Origin: Suillus spraguei
Lineage: Eukaryota > Basidiomycota > Agaricomycetes > Boletales > Suillaceae
Length of the DNA stretch: 64,000 nt
Assembly: GCA_016800925.1 (NCBI GenBank)
Contig: JABCPU010000005.1
Span: forward strand, 310,001 to 374,000
Reading direction: 5' to 3'
The notes under the pieces were generated by a model that saw only the letters and a list, made by a program, of their open reading frames with translations, was not told the DNA's origin and searched no databases. Of this stretch, positions 35,622 through 47,868 are shown piece after piece. A program made the position numbers and the translations under genes. The first letter of the stretch is position 1, and every line of letters starts with the position of its first letter.

Positions 35622-36455
35622 ATGACGACCAAAGAATTTGAATACAAAATCGGTCAGCCAACCGGTTTTGATGGAGATTACGATAATTCTCGCAAATTTA
35701 TCCAGTCATGCAATCTACACTTCGATATCAACGAAAAGCTTTACACCACCGACAAGCAGAAGATCATTTTCATAACATCCTTCATGACTGAAAAGAATGC
35801 CAAATCCTGGAAAGAGCAATTCCTTGACCACGCTCAATCAACCGACACTTCTGGACAAAAGGTTGGTTATGGGACAATGGTGGATTTTATGAAAAGCTTC
35901 AAAGAAGCCTTCGAACCGGTGGATACCAAGGGAACTGCACTCACGAAACTCAGGGACCTCAAACAAGGAAGCGGAGATCTCCACACTTATATTGCTGACT
36001 TTGAGGCACTTGCAGCCAAGGCTCATATCACCGATAATGCAACGAAGATCCAATTCTTCCAAGATGGCCTGAATTTGGGCATCCTTACAAAGCTTTTCGC
36101 ACTAGGAGATGTCTCAGAAGTATTCCGAGACATTGTGCTGCAATGGGTTTCCATTGACAATTCCCATCATCGCCTTCAAGCCATGAGGACACGTCATGCT
36201 CCACAACAGAAGAAGAAGAACTATGGAAATGCACATTACATACCGAACCGTGATTCCAACGCAATGGTTGTAGATCGAATCTCCGATACGGAGAGATTCG
36301 AATGCATGAAGAAGGGACAATGCTTCGGATGCAAGAAGACAGGACACCGCATTCATAATTGTCCTGACAAGAAGAAGAAAACCCCGCTCCGACAAACCGA
36401 AGTCAAAGAAGAAGAAGACGAAGAAACTGTGAGAAGGATTGTTGAGGATTTTTGA
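35622..36455 (+). CDS. Gag of element A3 (277 aa, intact)
   Basis: This is the retrotransposon capsid/nucleocapsid protein. It starts MTTKEFEYKIGQPTGFDG, with the capsid-like region QKIIFITSFMTEKNAKSWKEQ and a CCHC zinc knuckle CFGCKKTGHRIHNC near the C-terminus. A basic patch (DKKKKTPLR) and an acidic tail (KEEEDEETV) follow. It ends in GAT TTT TGA (36447-36455); pol is open in the -1 frame from the same point. It is the only uninterrupted gag in the window and serves as the reference for A1 and A2. Confidence 0.92.
   Translation: MTTKEFEYKIGQPTGFDGDYDNSRKFIQSCNLHFDINEKLYTTDKQKIIFITSFMTEKNAKSWKEQFLDHAQSTDTSGQKVGYGTMVDFMKSFKEAFEPVDTKGTALTKLRDLKQGSGDLHTYIADFEALAAKAHITDNATKIQFFQDGLNLGILTKLFALGDVSEVFRDIVLQWVSIDNSHHRLQAMRTRHAPQQKKKNYGNAHYIPNRDSNAMVVDRISDTERFECMKKGQCFGCKKTGHRIHNCPDKKKKTPLRQTEVKEEEDEETVRRIVEDF
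36446..36455 (+). promoter_or_regulatory. Candidate -1 ribosomal frameshift site, gag/pol of A3
   Basis: The run of five T before the gag stop (GAT TTT TGA) lets the tRNA on TTT slip back one base and re-pair perfectly. The -1 frame then reads FLNWRNKDSMYVSPN. The other two copies show TTT TAA and TTT TAG at the same place. Confidence 0.6.
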
Positions 36456-39400
36456 ATTGGAGAAACAAAGACTCAATGTATGTTTCTCCCAATGTATTAC
36501 TAAGACTTGTACACGCTGTAGGTGAAAGAAAAGAACTTCATATCCCTATCACCCTTCACTCGCGTACCCGCTTAAAATCCGTCGACACCACCGCTGTTAT
36601 TGATTCGGGTGCAGCAGGAACATTTATTTCCAAAGAGTTTGTGAAACTCCATCAAATCACACGACGAAAACTCAAAACACTGTTTCGAGTTACTACAGCA
36701 GATGGAACTCTTATCAAAGGAGGACCGATCACGCACTACTGTCTCTTGGTGGTCAAAATTGATGAACGAACCATGTATGGGAAATTCAATATCACCAAAC
36801 TAGGAAGAAGAGATCAAATCCTTCTGGGAATTCCGTGGTTACGCGCAATGAACCCAAGTATAGATTGGGCAGCTGAAACACTCGCCCTTCCTCGGACAAC
36901 GAAACCAGATGAAATCGAAATTGATATGGATATGGATAGGAAGAAGAATGGATTACCCCTGGCTTTCAATTGTCATTCTAAGAAATGGCAACATTCCCGA
37001 CTTCCGAAATCCCTTGTCATCCCCTCTATTTTTAAAGATCCCGAGCCGGAAGAACAAACACTGTGTACTATAGACCCCACTCCCTGTGTACAACTGCCAC
37101 GAGCAGTATCACCAATTCCCCGCGCAGAAAAGCGCAAGAACGAAACCGAGCCCGAATATCGGATCGGCCCAGAACCTATTGAGCAACGGCCAATAGAAGA
37201 ACAGAAGCATGGAAAGAGAAAAGCAGAAGAAGAGATCCCAGGACGAGATACAAATGTACCGAAATTATCCAAGTTCTATGTCCCCCCGAAAACTCTTTCA
37301 GCTTCGATTGAAGAAATCCCTGATGAAGAAGAACCCGTGCCCTCACTAATCCCAACTGAAGACAATGACTAATTCAACACTATGCAAGATGTCTGGCATG
37401 CACCAGAAGTACGAGAGATTTCCTCTTATGAGCTTGGAGATGGAGAATTTGTTGTGGAGCATGATACTGATGGGATCAGTATGAGAATCATTGAAGAAGT
37501 ATCCATGGATACACCTCTCACATGAGATGGAACTTCCCGACTCGAACAACTTCCCAATTACTCCACGATCTCCCTTCCGAAATACAGTAACAAAGCTCAA
37601 GAATTTGCCACGGATGAGAAGGAAAAGAAAAAGAAATCCTTCGAAGAATTGGTCCTGGACTATTTGCATGACTTTGCAGATGTCTTTGCTAAAGACGGAT
37701 TGAACAAACTACCCCCCGAACGCCCTGGTATTGATCATCGGATTGATACTAAACCTGGTTTCATCCCTCGTACGTCTAAGGTTTACCCGCTTTCGAAAAA
37801 AGAACGCGCTGCCGTCAAAACATTTATCAATGAAAATGTTGCGAAAGGTTTTATCTCAGAATCGAAGTCACCCCAAGCCAGTGGTTTCTTCTTTGTGGGA
37901 AAGAAGAGTGGAGAATTGCGTCCCTGTCAAGATTATCGCTACATCAATGATTGGACGGTCAAGAACGCCTATCCGCTCCCACTTCCTATCTCCCTTGTCG
38001 CACGACTCCACAATGCGCAGTTCTTTATGAAAATGGATATTCGGTCCGGCTATAACAATATTCGCATCCATCCCGATGATCGCTGGAAAGCTGCTTTTAC
38101 TACGGAATTTGGCCTCTTTGAACCAAACGTCATGTTCTTTGGCCTCTGCAATTCCCCAGCAACTTTCCAAGCATACATGAATCGTACTTTCCAGCAGGAA
38201 ATCAATGAAGGATGGATGGTCATTTACATGGACAATATCCTGATTTTCTCTACAACCATGGCAGAACATCGTGAACGGACAAGATGGGTTTTGATGAAGA
38301 TACAAAAGGAACATCTGTTCTTGAAACTAGAGAAATGCACCTTCGATGCAGAAGAAGTGGAGTACCTCGGAATGATAATTCGCCCCAGACAAGTTGCTAT
38401 GGATACCGCAAAGACTAAGGGAATCTCCGAATGGCCAGTTCCGAAATCTGTAAAAGATGTTCGGTCATTCCTCGGTTTTTGCAACTTCTACCGCACGTTC
38501 ATTTCCCATTACTCTGATATTGCCCGACCCCTTATCAAATTAACAAAGAAATATAAGGTCTTTGATTGGTCAACCGAATGTATGGACACCTTCGAAGAAC
38601 TGAAACAACGCTTCACATCCCAACCGGTACTCCGTAACCCTGATCCTTCCCGACAATTTGCTGTTGCTACCGACGCCTCGCTCGTAGCAACTGGCGGAGT
38701 TCTCTTGCAGACTGATGAGAATGGTGTTTATCACCCATGTGCATATCTCTCACAGTCTTTGAACCCGCAGAACGCAATTATCAGATCTTCATCGGGAACT
38801 CCTTGCCGTAATCCGGGCATTGAATGAATGGCGCCATTATCTTGAAGGAAACCCGCACCCGTCTTGATATTCACCGACCACAAAAATCTTCTGTACTTTA
38901 GAAGTGCACAGAAGCTTACCCATCGCCAAGCACATTGGCAATTGATTTTGTCTATTTACGACATCAAACTACATCACATTGCAGGTACTAATTGGCAGTA
39001 CCTGATGCCTATCTCGCCGACCTGACTACGATTTGGCAAAGACAATAACGAGGACCAGACTCTTCTCCCGATGCTCTATTCGTTGTCTTATTGACACCGA
39101 CCTGCAGGACGTTCTGTCCTCCTCTGACCCCCTGATGACCCTGTCTTCAAAACGGCATCTATGCCCTTGATGGCATATGCCTTCCACCTATGAAATCGCA
39201 CTCTCTGATTGGAAGATTGAGGAGAACGTCCTCTATTTTAAGAATCGTGCCTACATTCCACCGGCACATCGTCCCATATCCTGCAAAGGTATCATGATCA
39301 TCCTACCGGGACATCCCGGTAGTTCAAAACTGAAGAACTCGTCAAACGAGAAGCCTGGTGGCCCGCCATGGGCTCCTATATTCGGAAATATGTCGAGGGT

Positions 39401-40530
39401 TGCGCCCTTTGTCAGCAAATGAAAGCGATACTCACCCTGTTCGACCTCCACTTGCCCCGATCCCCTCCTCTGCGACTCGACCCTTTTCCCAGGTCTCTGT
39501 CGATCTTATCACTGACCTTCCTGTCTCTGGAGGCTTTGACAGTATCATGGTCATGGTAGACCATGGCCTTATGAAGGGGGTAATTATTATCCCTTGTTTG
39601 AAAACCATCACTTCAGAAGGCATTGCTAACGATTTTGAAACACGTCTACCGACGATTTGGACTCCATGACAAAGTCATCTCGGATCGAGGCCCGCATTCC
39701 TATCTCGCTTCTCTAAGAGCTTGCCCGACTTCTCAACTACGTCATTGCTCCATCTATGGCTTATCACCCGCAGACTGATGGTCAAACTGAAAGGCTAAAT
39801 CAAGAACTTGAAACATATCTATGCATCTATTGCCGCAACAACCCTGAAGATTGGGTAGAACATCTACCAATCGCCGAATTGTCCACAACCACGAAAACAT
39901 GATGCAAGGAATGCATCACCCTTCTATTTGATGATGGGATAGAACCACGCGCTATCCCTCACCTTATCCCTGATTCATCTGTCCCTGCAGCAGAAGATCG
40001 AGTACGATCCCTGCAGAAGATAAGAGAAGAAGCAATCGCCTGCCATAATATTGCAATGCAAACAATGGCCGAACAATCCCGAGGAGATAAGTACATTCCA
40101 TGGAAGATGGAGATAAGGTTTGGCTATCTGCCGCTAATCTTAGACTCAAACTCCCATCAAGGAAACTTGCGCCAAAGCATACGGACCTTTCCCGATCATC
40201 GATGTCTTATCGCCCATCACGTTCACACTCAAACTCCCTCCGCAGTGGAAAATCCATCCTATTTCCATGCTTCCGTCTTATCTCCTATAGCGAAACGGAT
40301 GTACACGGTCCGAACTTCCCCGAACCACCACCTGACATCATCGAAGAAGAAGAAGAATATGAAATAGAAGCAATTCTTTCTCACAAAGGAACCGGCACTC
40401 GCCGACGCTATCTTTTCCTGGAAAGGATATTCACGGGAGATAACGAATGGCTCCCAGAAAAGAACTTGAAGAACTCCGCTCGAATCCTAATGCTTATAAG
40501 AAGCAACACTCTCTCTAATTATTCTTCAGT
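36455..40530 (+). pseudogene. Pol of element A3 (PR-RT-RH-IN-chromodomain)
   Basis: The protease is intact in its motif (VIDSGAAGTFISKEF, about 36595-36640). The first ORF stops at 37372 (TAA where A2 has CAA), and a second stop lies near 37525. RT-RNase H runs 37649-38827, with GELRPCQDYRYINDWTVKN and FFGLCNSPATFQAYMNRTF. The active site reads YMDNIL instead of YMDD (about 38226-38240). RNase H has FAVATDASLVATGGVLLQ. Integrase fragments lie at 39177-39850 ([23 protein letters not shown]). The chromodomain is at about 40330-40500 (IEAILSHKGTGTRRRY). The domain order matches Tf1/sushi-like chromoviruses. The enzyme cannot be functional as it stands. Confidence 0.9.
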
Positions 40531-40573
40531 CAATCAAACCGCATCAGCACTTGATCAGCTAACACCATTCCAA

Positions 40574-41905
40574 ATGTCTTTCCCCACTGCATACATCACC
40601 CCCGTCACTGTTGCCAACAATGACTCTGACCCGACGCAGAAAACTATGGAACCCTTGCCACCGAAATTGACAACACCTCTTACATTGAAGCCGCCCTTCT
40701 ATGGAAGGACATGCTCTTGAAATCGAAAGAATCCTCACCGCAAGAGGCGCCTTCCCAGCCTTGCTCCTCATCAACATCATTCGCACTGCCGCTCTCATTG
40801 AAACTACTGCCAATGAAACCACAGAAATTATGTATCGTCAGCGCCTCCTACATCTACAAAAACGCATTCGTTCTTACGCTATGCTGCTGCTTCCCGGTTC
40901 TTTTAAAAGCGATGTTGAAGAAGCTATTCACATCGTGGCCGAACGCTGAGCAGGTGTTGCTCGACCTCCCTCTCCGCAGGAAGATACGCCACTTCCTATT
41001 CCAGCACCCTCTTCTTCGCGCATGTAATCTAGTCTTGACGCCCTTGCTGGCTTATGTACTGCTGTCCAAGAGATCGGACAGCTCACCAACGCGGTCGTCG
41101 AAACCATCCAGCAATCAGTCACTGAAACCAGAGCGGCCAGAAACCTAGTCGAAGAAGTCATCACTGACCTACAACAAGCGCAAGTCAATCTTGACTCTCC
41201 ACGAACCCCATCCCCTATCGAACAATCAACTTCATCACCCCCTGTTACAGTCTCCCATGATCATCCTGTGTGGCTATATGAGCCTTGTACAGAAGAACAG
41301 TGTGAAGCCGCAAAAAGGTTAGGAATTCCTGTTGCTGAATTAATAGCACTCGGCCCTCGACTTCGCGATCTTCACATTCACCCTCCCATGTCCATTCCGT
41401 CATCATTTGGTCCAATGGATCCTGTCTCGCCAGTCTTAGTAAAAGACTTCGGCATAACTTCCCCCTCTTCTTCTAACGAACTTCTTGCGGTTGCCAAATG
41501 AGGAACCACTCCTGATCTCCCAACATCAGCATATGCTCTCTCCCCTGCCCAGCAGGCACAATTCAGGCGTGATAACACCCTTGCCTTAAAACGCATGAAA
41601 CGAAACAAGGGGAAGAAGTGCGCCAGATCCACTAGTCCTAAACCCATCATCTCACCATCACCATTACGCAAGTCCATCTCCAATCCCGATGAAAATATGA
41701 AATGTCGCGTCTGTGGATTACTTGGGCACCGTCAAAAGAATTGTGCGGAATACCAGTGCAAAGTTTGCAGATACTGGTCGCCTACCCATCTATCCATTTA
41801 TTGTCCTCGACAAGTTGGAACTCCCCCCTTTACATTAACTTGGAAAGATAACGGATTCTACAACGCGCTTCATACTTGGGAACGACAGCTTGACGATGAA
41901 TGAAT
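40574..41905 (+). pseudogene. Third ORF of element A3, decayed
   Basis: Homologous to the open 447-aa ORF of A1. The start is MSFPTAYITPVTVANND; frame changes follow, and the C-terminus is intact: CRVCGLLGHRQKNC then CKVCRYWSPTHLSIYC and GTPPFTLTWKDNGFYNAL. It lies between the chromodomain and the polypurine tract. Confidence 0.78.
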
Positions 41906-42073
41906 TTAAGCAGAGAAGAGAAGGGATTCTAAACGACGCGCCGGTGCTGAAGAAGCCATGTATATGAGGAGTGGATCCTTCGCTGATGAGGATTACGAGT
42001 ATAGTGATGATCCTGTTTACTATGAGAACCAGGACGAGTAAAGTCGGTGACTTTACGTGTAAAACGGGGGTAA

Positions 42074-42548
42074 TGTTACAATCATACGTGCCCCTATTCA
42101 TTCTCTCTTTGTTTCCCTACTTGTATATCATATCACATGACTCTGACTCATATGCTCAACGCATCTGTACTATAGTTGCCTTCCTTATTTGGATACGCAC
42201 TTACTTTCCCACGTCTCTCTTGGTCCGTGCGCACATATTGGCCTATTTAAGCACGTTGTACTTGTAGTAGATTCTTTACTTTAATCTTACTGGGTTTTAC
42301 CTGGAACTTCCTTTGCATAGATCTCCAACCTAAGTCGTCTTGAATCGTCTCTAAGTCTAAGCACTCCTTAGTCTTAGTCTCTATTCTTGTAGAACCTCTT
42401 AGACTTGTCTTTGAGGCCGAACCCTTGATCGTACTTGGAACACGTTCCTTGTACTTTCACCTTGTCCTCTTCTGGACATTGTAGAACTTCCCAGCAGACC
42501 GTCTATGTCTTTTCACTGTCGCTGGTGACGCCACCCCAGTTCGTAACA
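42074..42548 (+). repeat. 3' LTR-A of element A3
   Basis: 475 bp, preceded by the polypurine tract AAAACGGGGGTAA (42061-42073). Confidence 0.95.
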
Positions 42549-43005
42549 TTTATCGCTCGTTAATCTATCATGCTCATTCTCCGTTACTGCTGGCATACCG
42601 CTGGACTTTTGACTGTTACTTTGACTGAACTTCTCATGCACTGCTACTTTACCGCTAAAAGTACTGCGGACTTCATTACTGTTTCTTTGCACTGCTTGCA
42701 ACCTTACTGCTACCGCTGCTATCATCACTTGACATTGCTCGCTCGACGCAACTGATACTGACTATATCTCGACCACAGTAGCACCGCTACACACAACACT
42801 AGTTCCAGCGGCATCATCGCTGACCGCGGCAACTTACCACTGACCACAACACTTCATTTGCACATAAGTTTGACTTGTACTTGACCATACTGATAGGCAT
42901 CCCCCTTTAGGGTCGAACGCTCTTGTTCTCACAAGTGAAGCAGACTAGACAGAGTGCAAGACTCACATACTAGCTTAGGCCATGGTTTATCTACCACCCA
43001 GGCTA

Positions 43006-43337
43006 CGAAACCAGTAGCGAAATAGAGATGTACTATGTGATTTTAGCAAAGAGGCATGCAGCATGCAAGCGGCCTCACAGAATGTAATGTAAGTCCTGCC
43101 ATAGGTTTAGTAACGGCGGAAATGAATATGCTATGCACCAATGGATCTAGATGGAAATGGATAGGACATGAGGGCATTAATACCAGGATCTGGCAAGGGG
43201 CAAGGGTCCACAGAGTAAGAACAGTACTGGCTTAATGAAGCAAAAAGGCTAATGCTTGCTATAAGGGATTTGGTTGGTAGCCACCGTAGACAGTAATGAG
43301 ATGCTTGTGGATGGTCAGCATGACTTTGTTCATCACA
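43006..43337 (-). repeat. Divergent, truncated LTR-E-like sequence (E4)
   Basis: It shares patches with LTR-E in minus orientation (AGGTTTAGTAACGGCGGAA, TGCACCAATGGATCTAGATGG, GGTCAGCATGACTTTGTTC). It ends CATCACA at 43337, followed by GCGC. The left end is lost. 43338-43433 holds nothing I recognise. Confidence 0.6.
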
Positions 43338-43437
43338 GCGCATGATGGCCAGATAGTATGTTAGGGAGGGGAGAAGGGTGGTTAAATGCCATGTGGAGTG
43401 TGTTGTCCAGTAGGGCAGTGTGGTAGGTGAAAGACGG

Positions 43438-44400
43438 TGTAAAGATACAACCTAGCTTGGGCTGTAGATAAACCACTGCCTAAACTAGTATGTTAGTCTT
43501 GTGCTCCGTCTAGTCTGCTTCACTTGTGAGAACAAGAGCGTTCGACCCTAAAGGGGGATGCCTATCAGTATGGTCAAGTACAAGTCAAACTTATGTGCAA
43601 ATGATGTGTTGTGGTTAGTGGTAAGTTGCTGCAGTCAGCGATGATGCCGCTGGAACTAGTGTTGTGTGTAGCGGTGCTACCGTGGTCGAGATATAGTCAG
43701 TATCAGTTGCGTCGGGCGAGCAATGTCAAGTGATGATAGCAGCGGTAGCAGTAAGGTTGCGAGCAGTGCAATGAAACAGTAATGAAGTCTGCAGTACTTT
43801 CAGCGGTAAAGTAGCGGTTCATGGGAAGTTCAGTCAAAGTAACAGTCAAAAGTCCGGCAGTATGCCAGCGGTAATGGAGAATGAGCGTGATGTATTAATG
43901 AGCGGTAAGGAAACTTTAAAGACTATGTCCACTACTGGGTAGATCCAGAGCTAAACAATAATCCTGACCTATAGTACGTGCAATGGGGTAAAATCAGGTA
44001 CTGTATCGTGTGGGGTACACGGTGCTTATATCCTAAATTGTATGTACTCGGAATACTCTAGGCAAGATCAGTAGCGCTGGAGTGTAGTAACCGCCGTAAG
44101 TATACATAGCGCGAGGCGCTGCGGCACAAGGCAACATGTAATAACACTTGCTGTGGAATCAGTGATAACGAACAGAAAACAAACTATGCACCAAATGGAG
44201 CTATGCGGACACGGCAAGGACATGGAAGGACATCAGTTCGTGGAACGAGGTGCGGCAGTTGGTACGGTGTGCGGTAAGCATGGGATGCCACTGGTACTGC
44301 TAAAGGGGTAAGACCGCCATGGACAAGTGGTAACTCCTGTAGACATCAGACGAGTGTTAAAATATGGGGTTTTAAGCCCAGCGCCAATATGTTCATTACA
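43438..44400 (-). mobile_element. Solo LTR-D (D6)
   Basis: 963 bp, minus orientation, flanked by ACGG (43434-43437) and ATGG (44401-44404). Confidence 0.9.
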
Positions 44401-44683
44401 ATGGAACATATTGTCCGTGGTGTGTAGGTGTTGTTTGGTTGTGATGCCAAACATCTAGGGTGGGTGACAAGAATACAGTGCAGATGGGGTGGAGGGGGTT
44501 GGGAGAGAAAATAGTGAGTGAATGGTTGTAATTAGTAATTTAAATGGGTGAACGTACCTGGGCTGAAAGCTGCTGCATTCTGAACTGATTGAAGATTGCC
44601 TCACGTGCTTCATTTAGGAGGTCTTGGTCAATCCTGGCTATGCTCCAGCTGTTTGAACTACTGGCAGCAAGATGCCACCTCTT

Positions 44684-46402
44684 TGTCATATACCATACAT
44701 TCAGGTCTAGATCAGATCCAATCCATGGACATCCAGACACCCAATCTACACATATCTGATCCACCCATCCACTCCAATCCATATCCATCCATGTCCATAT
44801 CCAATCCAAGTTCATATCTGAACTATTCCTGCGCACCTGCGCATTACCCCTTTTAGAATATACCTGTGTCTCTGGCTTTTGGGTATCTCTGTGCTTCCGG
44901 CTCTCAGTGATCTCTGCCTCCGTCTTGATAAGTATTTTGTACAAGCTTCATCTCCGAGTTCATAGCCTTATGTTCCCGCTGTACTTACTAATGTGTTTCT
45001 GACATAGCCTCGGACTATCCGTACTTACCTTCCGACATGCTCCTTGTTACAGTTGTATGTGCTCCTATTCATTTTCCTTTTATCTTCTTACTTGTATATC
45101 GTGTCACATGACTCCGACTCATATGCTCAACACATCTGTACAACACATGCCTTCCTTATTAGGATACGCAGTTACATTCTCACAGTTACCTGGTCTGTGT
45201 GCACATTCTACCTATATAAGCACAGTGTACCTGTAGTAGATTCTTTACTTTAATCTTACTGGGTTTTACCTGGAACTTCCTTCGCTTAGGTCTCCAACCT
45301 AAGTTGTCCTTGAATCGTCTCTAAGTCTAAGCACTCCTTAGTCTTAGTCTCTATTCTCGTACCGAACCTCTTGGACTTATCCTCGAGGCCAGACCCTTGA
45401 TCGTACTCGGAACGCGTTCCTTGTACTTTCACCTTGTCCTCTTTTGGGCATTGTAAGAAGCTCCCAGCAGACCGTCTGTGTCTTTTCACTGTCGCTGGTG
45501 ACGCCACCCCAGTTCGTAACACTCCTACAGTATATAAACTTGTAGTACAACTCCTGCAGACCTTAGTCTGATTCATTGTTCCTACTTCTGTATATTCCTT
45601 TTATTACTCTGTATCCTGTTATCATGTCTATATAACTCCATTTCCGTTCTTACACTTGGGCTCCGGCCCTTGTAAGCTTCCAACTCAGGCCTATGGGATC
45701 ACTCCCTAGGCTGGAGCTTTGATCTTATGTCCTATAATCTTTTCGGACTTTGTCCATCTCCATCTATCATCTGTTTCACCTCCGACTCTACCTTTGGTAG
45801 TCTTATACTGTCTGTTTCTATTCCGGACCTTGTCCGGAGTAGTCTATACTATCTCTACACCATATCCGGACCTACTCCTCTCTAGTAGCCAACACTTCCT
45901 CTAAGATCCACAGAGCTATGCTCATCCAATCATCCAATCATCCGCTCCTCCGCTCTCTGGACCTTCGGACCCCTAGTCCTCTGGATCCATCCTATCCTAT
46001 CCTCTGACATCTATGGATCATCTTTCCCTCCGGAGCTCTGCTCCTGTCCTGCCCTGGACTTTGTCCAGCAGTCCATCTTTCATCTGTTTTACTTGGAACT
46101 TGTTCCAGTAGTGGTTACCATTACTCCCTACCTTCCAGAAATAGTTCCGGCGCATTCCCGGGCTCATCCAGAAGTCCATTAGAGCTCTGTTGAGCTATCC
46201 TTCCTTAGAGTTCATCCGGACTCTCCATCTGGACTTTACCAGAACTCTCCCTTGGACTTCATCCAAAATTAAGGGCACATACTTGGGTAAGAGGCACAGT
46301 GCATGAGCTGAGGCCAAGCCCCTTTGACTTTACAACCCTCCGGTACAACCCCATGTAAGACCAGGATTTCTTACTAATCTCCGGTTTTGCATGGTCGTAA
46401 CA
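44684..46402 (+). mobile_element. Solo LTR-B' (divergent B family), split by LTR-A
   Basis: It starts TGTCATATACCATAC like the B family and ends GGTCGTAACA, with a perfect 5-bp duplication CTCTT (44679-44683, 46403-46407). A TATA-like ACAGTATATAAAC lies just right of the LTR-A insertion, matching the LTR-B layout. The rest is pyrimidine-rich and non-coding. Confidence 0.85.
45045..45521 (+). mobile_element. Solo LTR-A (A5)
   Basis: 477 bp with a perfect 5-bp duplication CTCCT (45040-45044, 45522-45526), nested in LTR-B'. Confidence 0.93.
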
Positions 46403-47868
46403 CTCTTCCTCTGCTCCACCTGGTATAGCAGGAGTGCTTGCTGCTTGTGGGGGTTGAAGTCATGCTGGCACCTGTGATTCTGCAGTGCAGACCAGAAGGA
46501 AATGTGGGTGTTGACTCTGTCATCCGGCCAATTGTTCTCTTTCATGACAGCTACCATATAAGGAGCTGCTTCATTAAACTGCTCCCAGGTAAGGTTCTCT
46601 CATCTTTGATGAGTTGGGTCTTGGGGTCTCTAGCTGCACCTGCTGGAATCCACTTGTTCATGCCATCAGCTGTAGGTAGCATGATAAGGGTGTCTTCATC
46701 CATGGTGAAGGCCACATGCAAGGCCTCTTCTAGTCTGGTATTCATAAAATAAAAGAGCTCACAGTACTTGCCTGACTTCATTTTACAGACAGCATATTGG
46801 CAAGGGAGGATAATGGGGTCGGAAGGAACATCAATGTCTTTGATTGGAGCATACTTTGATTTCTTCTTCTTCTTTTCTTCTTGGATTGCCACTTCCTGCT
46901 CAGCCTTTAAAGCTTGTTGGCATTGGGCTTCTTCTTCTGTGGCTGCCCTATGCTCTGCTTCTGCTTCTCTAGCTTCACCTTTGAGTCTAATTGCCTATTC
47001 TCACTTGTGTTAGTGACCTAGCCAGGTGCTAAGGAACTTGAGTGGTGTCTGCACAGCATGCTCCTTAAGGAGCAGTCAGCCTGCGCATATTCGTCTCCTA
47101 GCATGGAGTGCACTAGTTGCATTGGTTGGAGGTAGGCACCATGTGCTGTCTCACAACCTACATCACAGAGACGAGGTTCTACAATGATCAAAGACATAGA
47201 AGTGATGAGCTTCTACAAAGTTCAAATATAGATGAAAAGCTTATGGGAAGCTTTATTGAAAGGAGTTCAGGGTTCAAGATCAAGTAGATTCAAGTTAGAG
47301 AAGTACAAAGCCTATCTGCACATATTTATATATAGATTGAAGTAAAGCGTGAATATTAGAGATAACATGAATTAGGTATGAAGTCAGATAGCCAATAGGA
47401 GGACACATGCTCATGGATGAGTCAGAGGTGCATGAGCCAATGAAAGCGCTGTGATGAACAAACTCATGCTGAGCTCAAAACAGCACATTTTCATATAGGT
47501 GTCAACCAGCAATCATTATCCTTACCCTTCAGCTTCACCGTCCTACTTTACCATGTGTTTACCCCTATCTAACGGTATAGTTCCGCACTCTGGAAGCCTC
47601 ATTGCAGCTTAGCAGCTGTACTATGGCAACTTTCATGTGAAGCGGTGATCTTCAGCAATCTCCATGAACCCATTTGGCATCCTCAAGCAAGATTTACCGT
47701 CCATCCAGTCTTGCTGGTACGTTATGTTTTGTAAACTGTAGTCCAGTCTTATTACATGTCTGCTGCGTGTTTATCATATCCCTTCCATCTCTGTAGCTAT
47801 TCTTTTGTACAAAATCCCTAGGTACCTGTACTTGTTCCTCACTTCCCTCCTATAGTACACATGGTACT

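Larger units (their letters stand above)
34948..42548 (+). mobile_element. Ty3/gypsy chromodomain retrotransposon A3 (full-length, youngest copy)
   Basis: 7.6-kb element with two 475-bp LTRs (34948-35422, 42074-42548) and a perfect 5-bp duplication TTTAT (34943-34947, 42549-42553). By eye the LTRs differ at about seven positions, mostly transitions, so it is recent compared with its surroundings. Gag is intact; pol has nonsense and frameshift mutations and a mutated RT active site. Confidence 0.95.
34456..43005 (+). mobile_element. LTR-D (D5) interrupted by element A3
   Basis: The left part is 34456-34947; the right part resumes at 42549. The right end is lost near 43005, just short of the usual TGTATCTTTACA. 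It is the insertion target of A3. Confidence 0.82.

Noticed and set aside
45522..46402. Pyrimidine-rich stretch as a possible coding exon or satellite
   Set aside because: It belongs to LTR-B', which is delimited by TG...CA and a CTCTT duplication.
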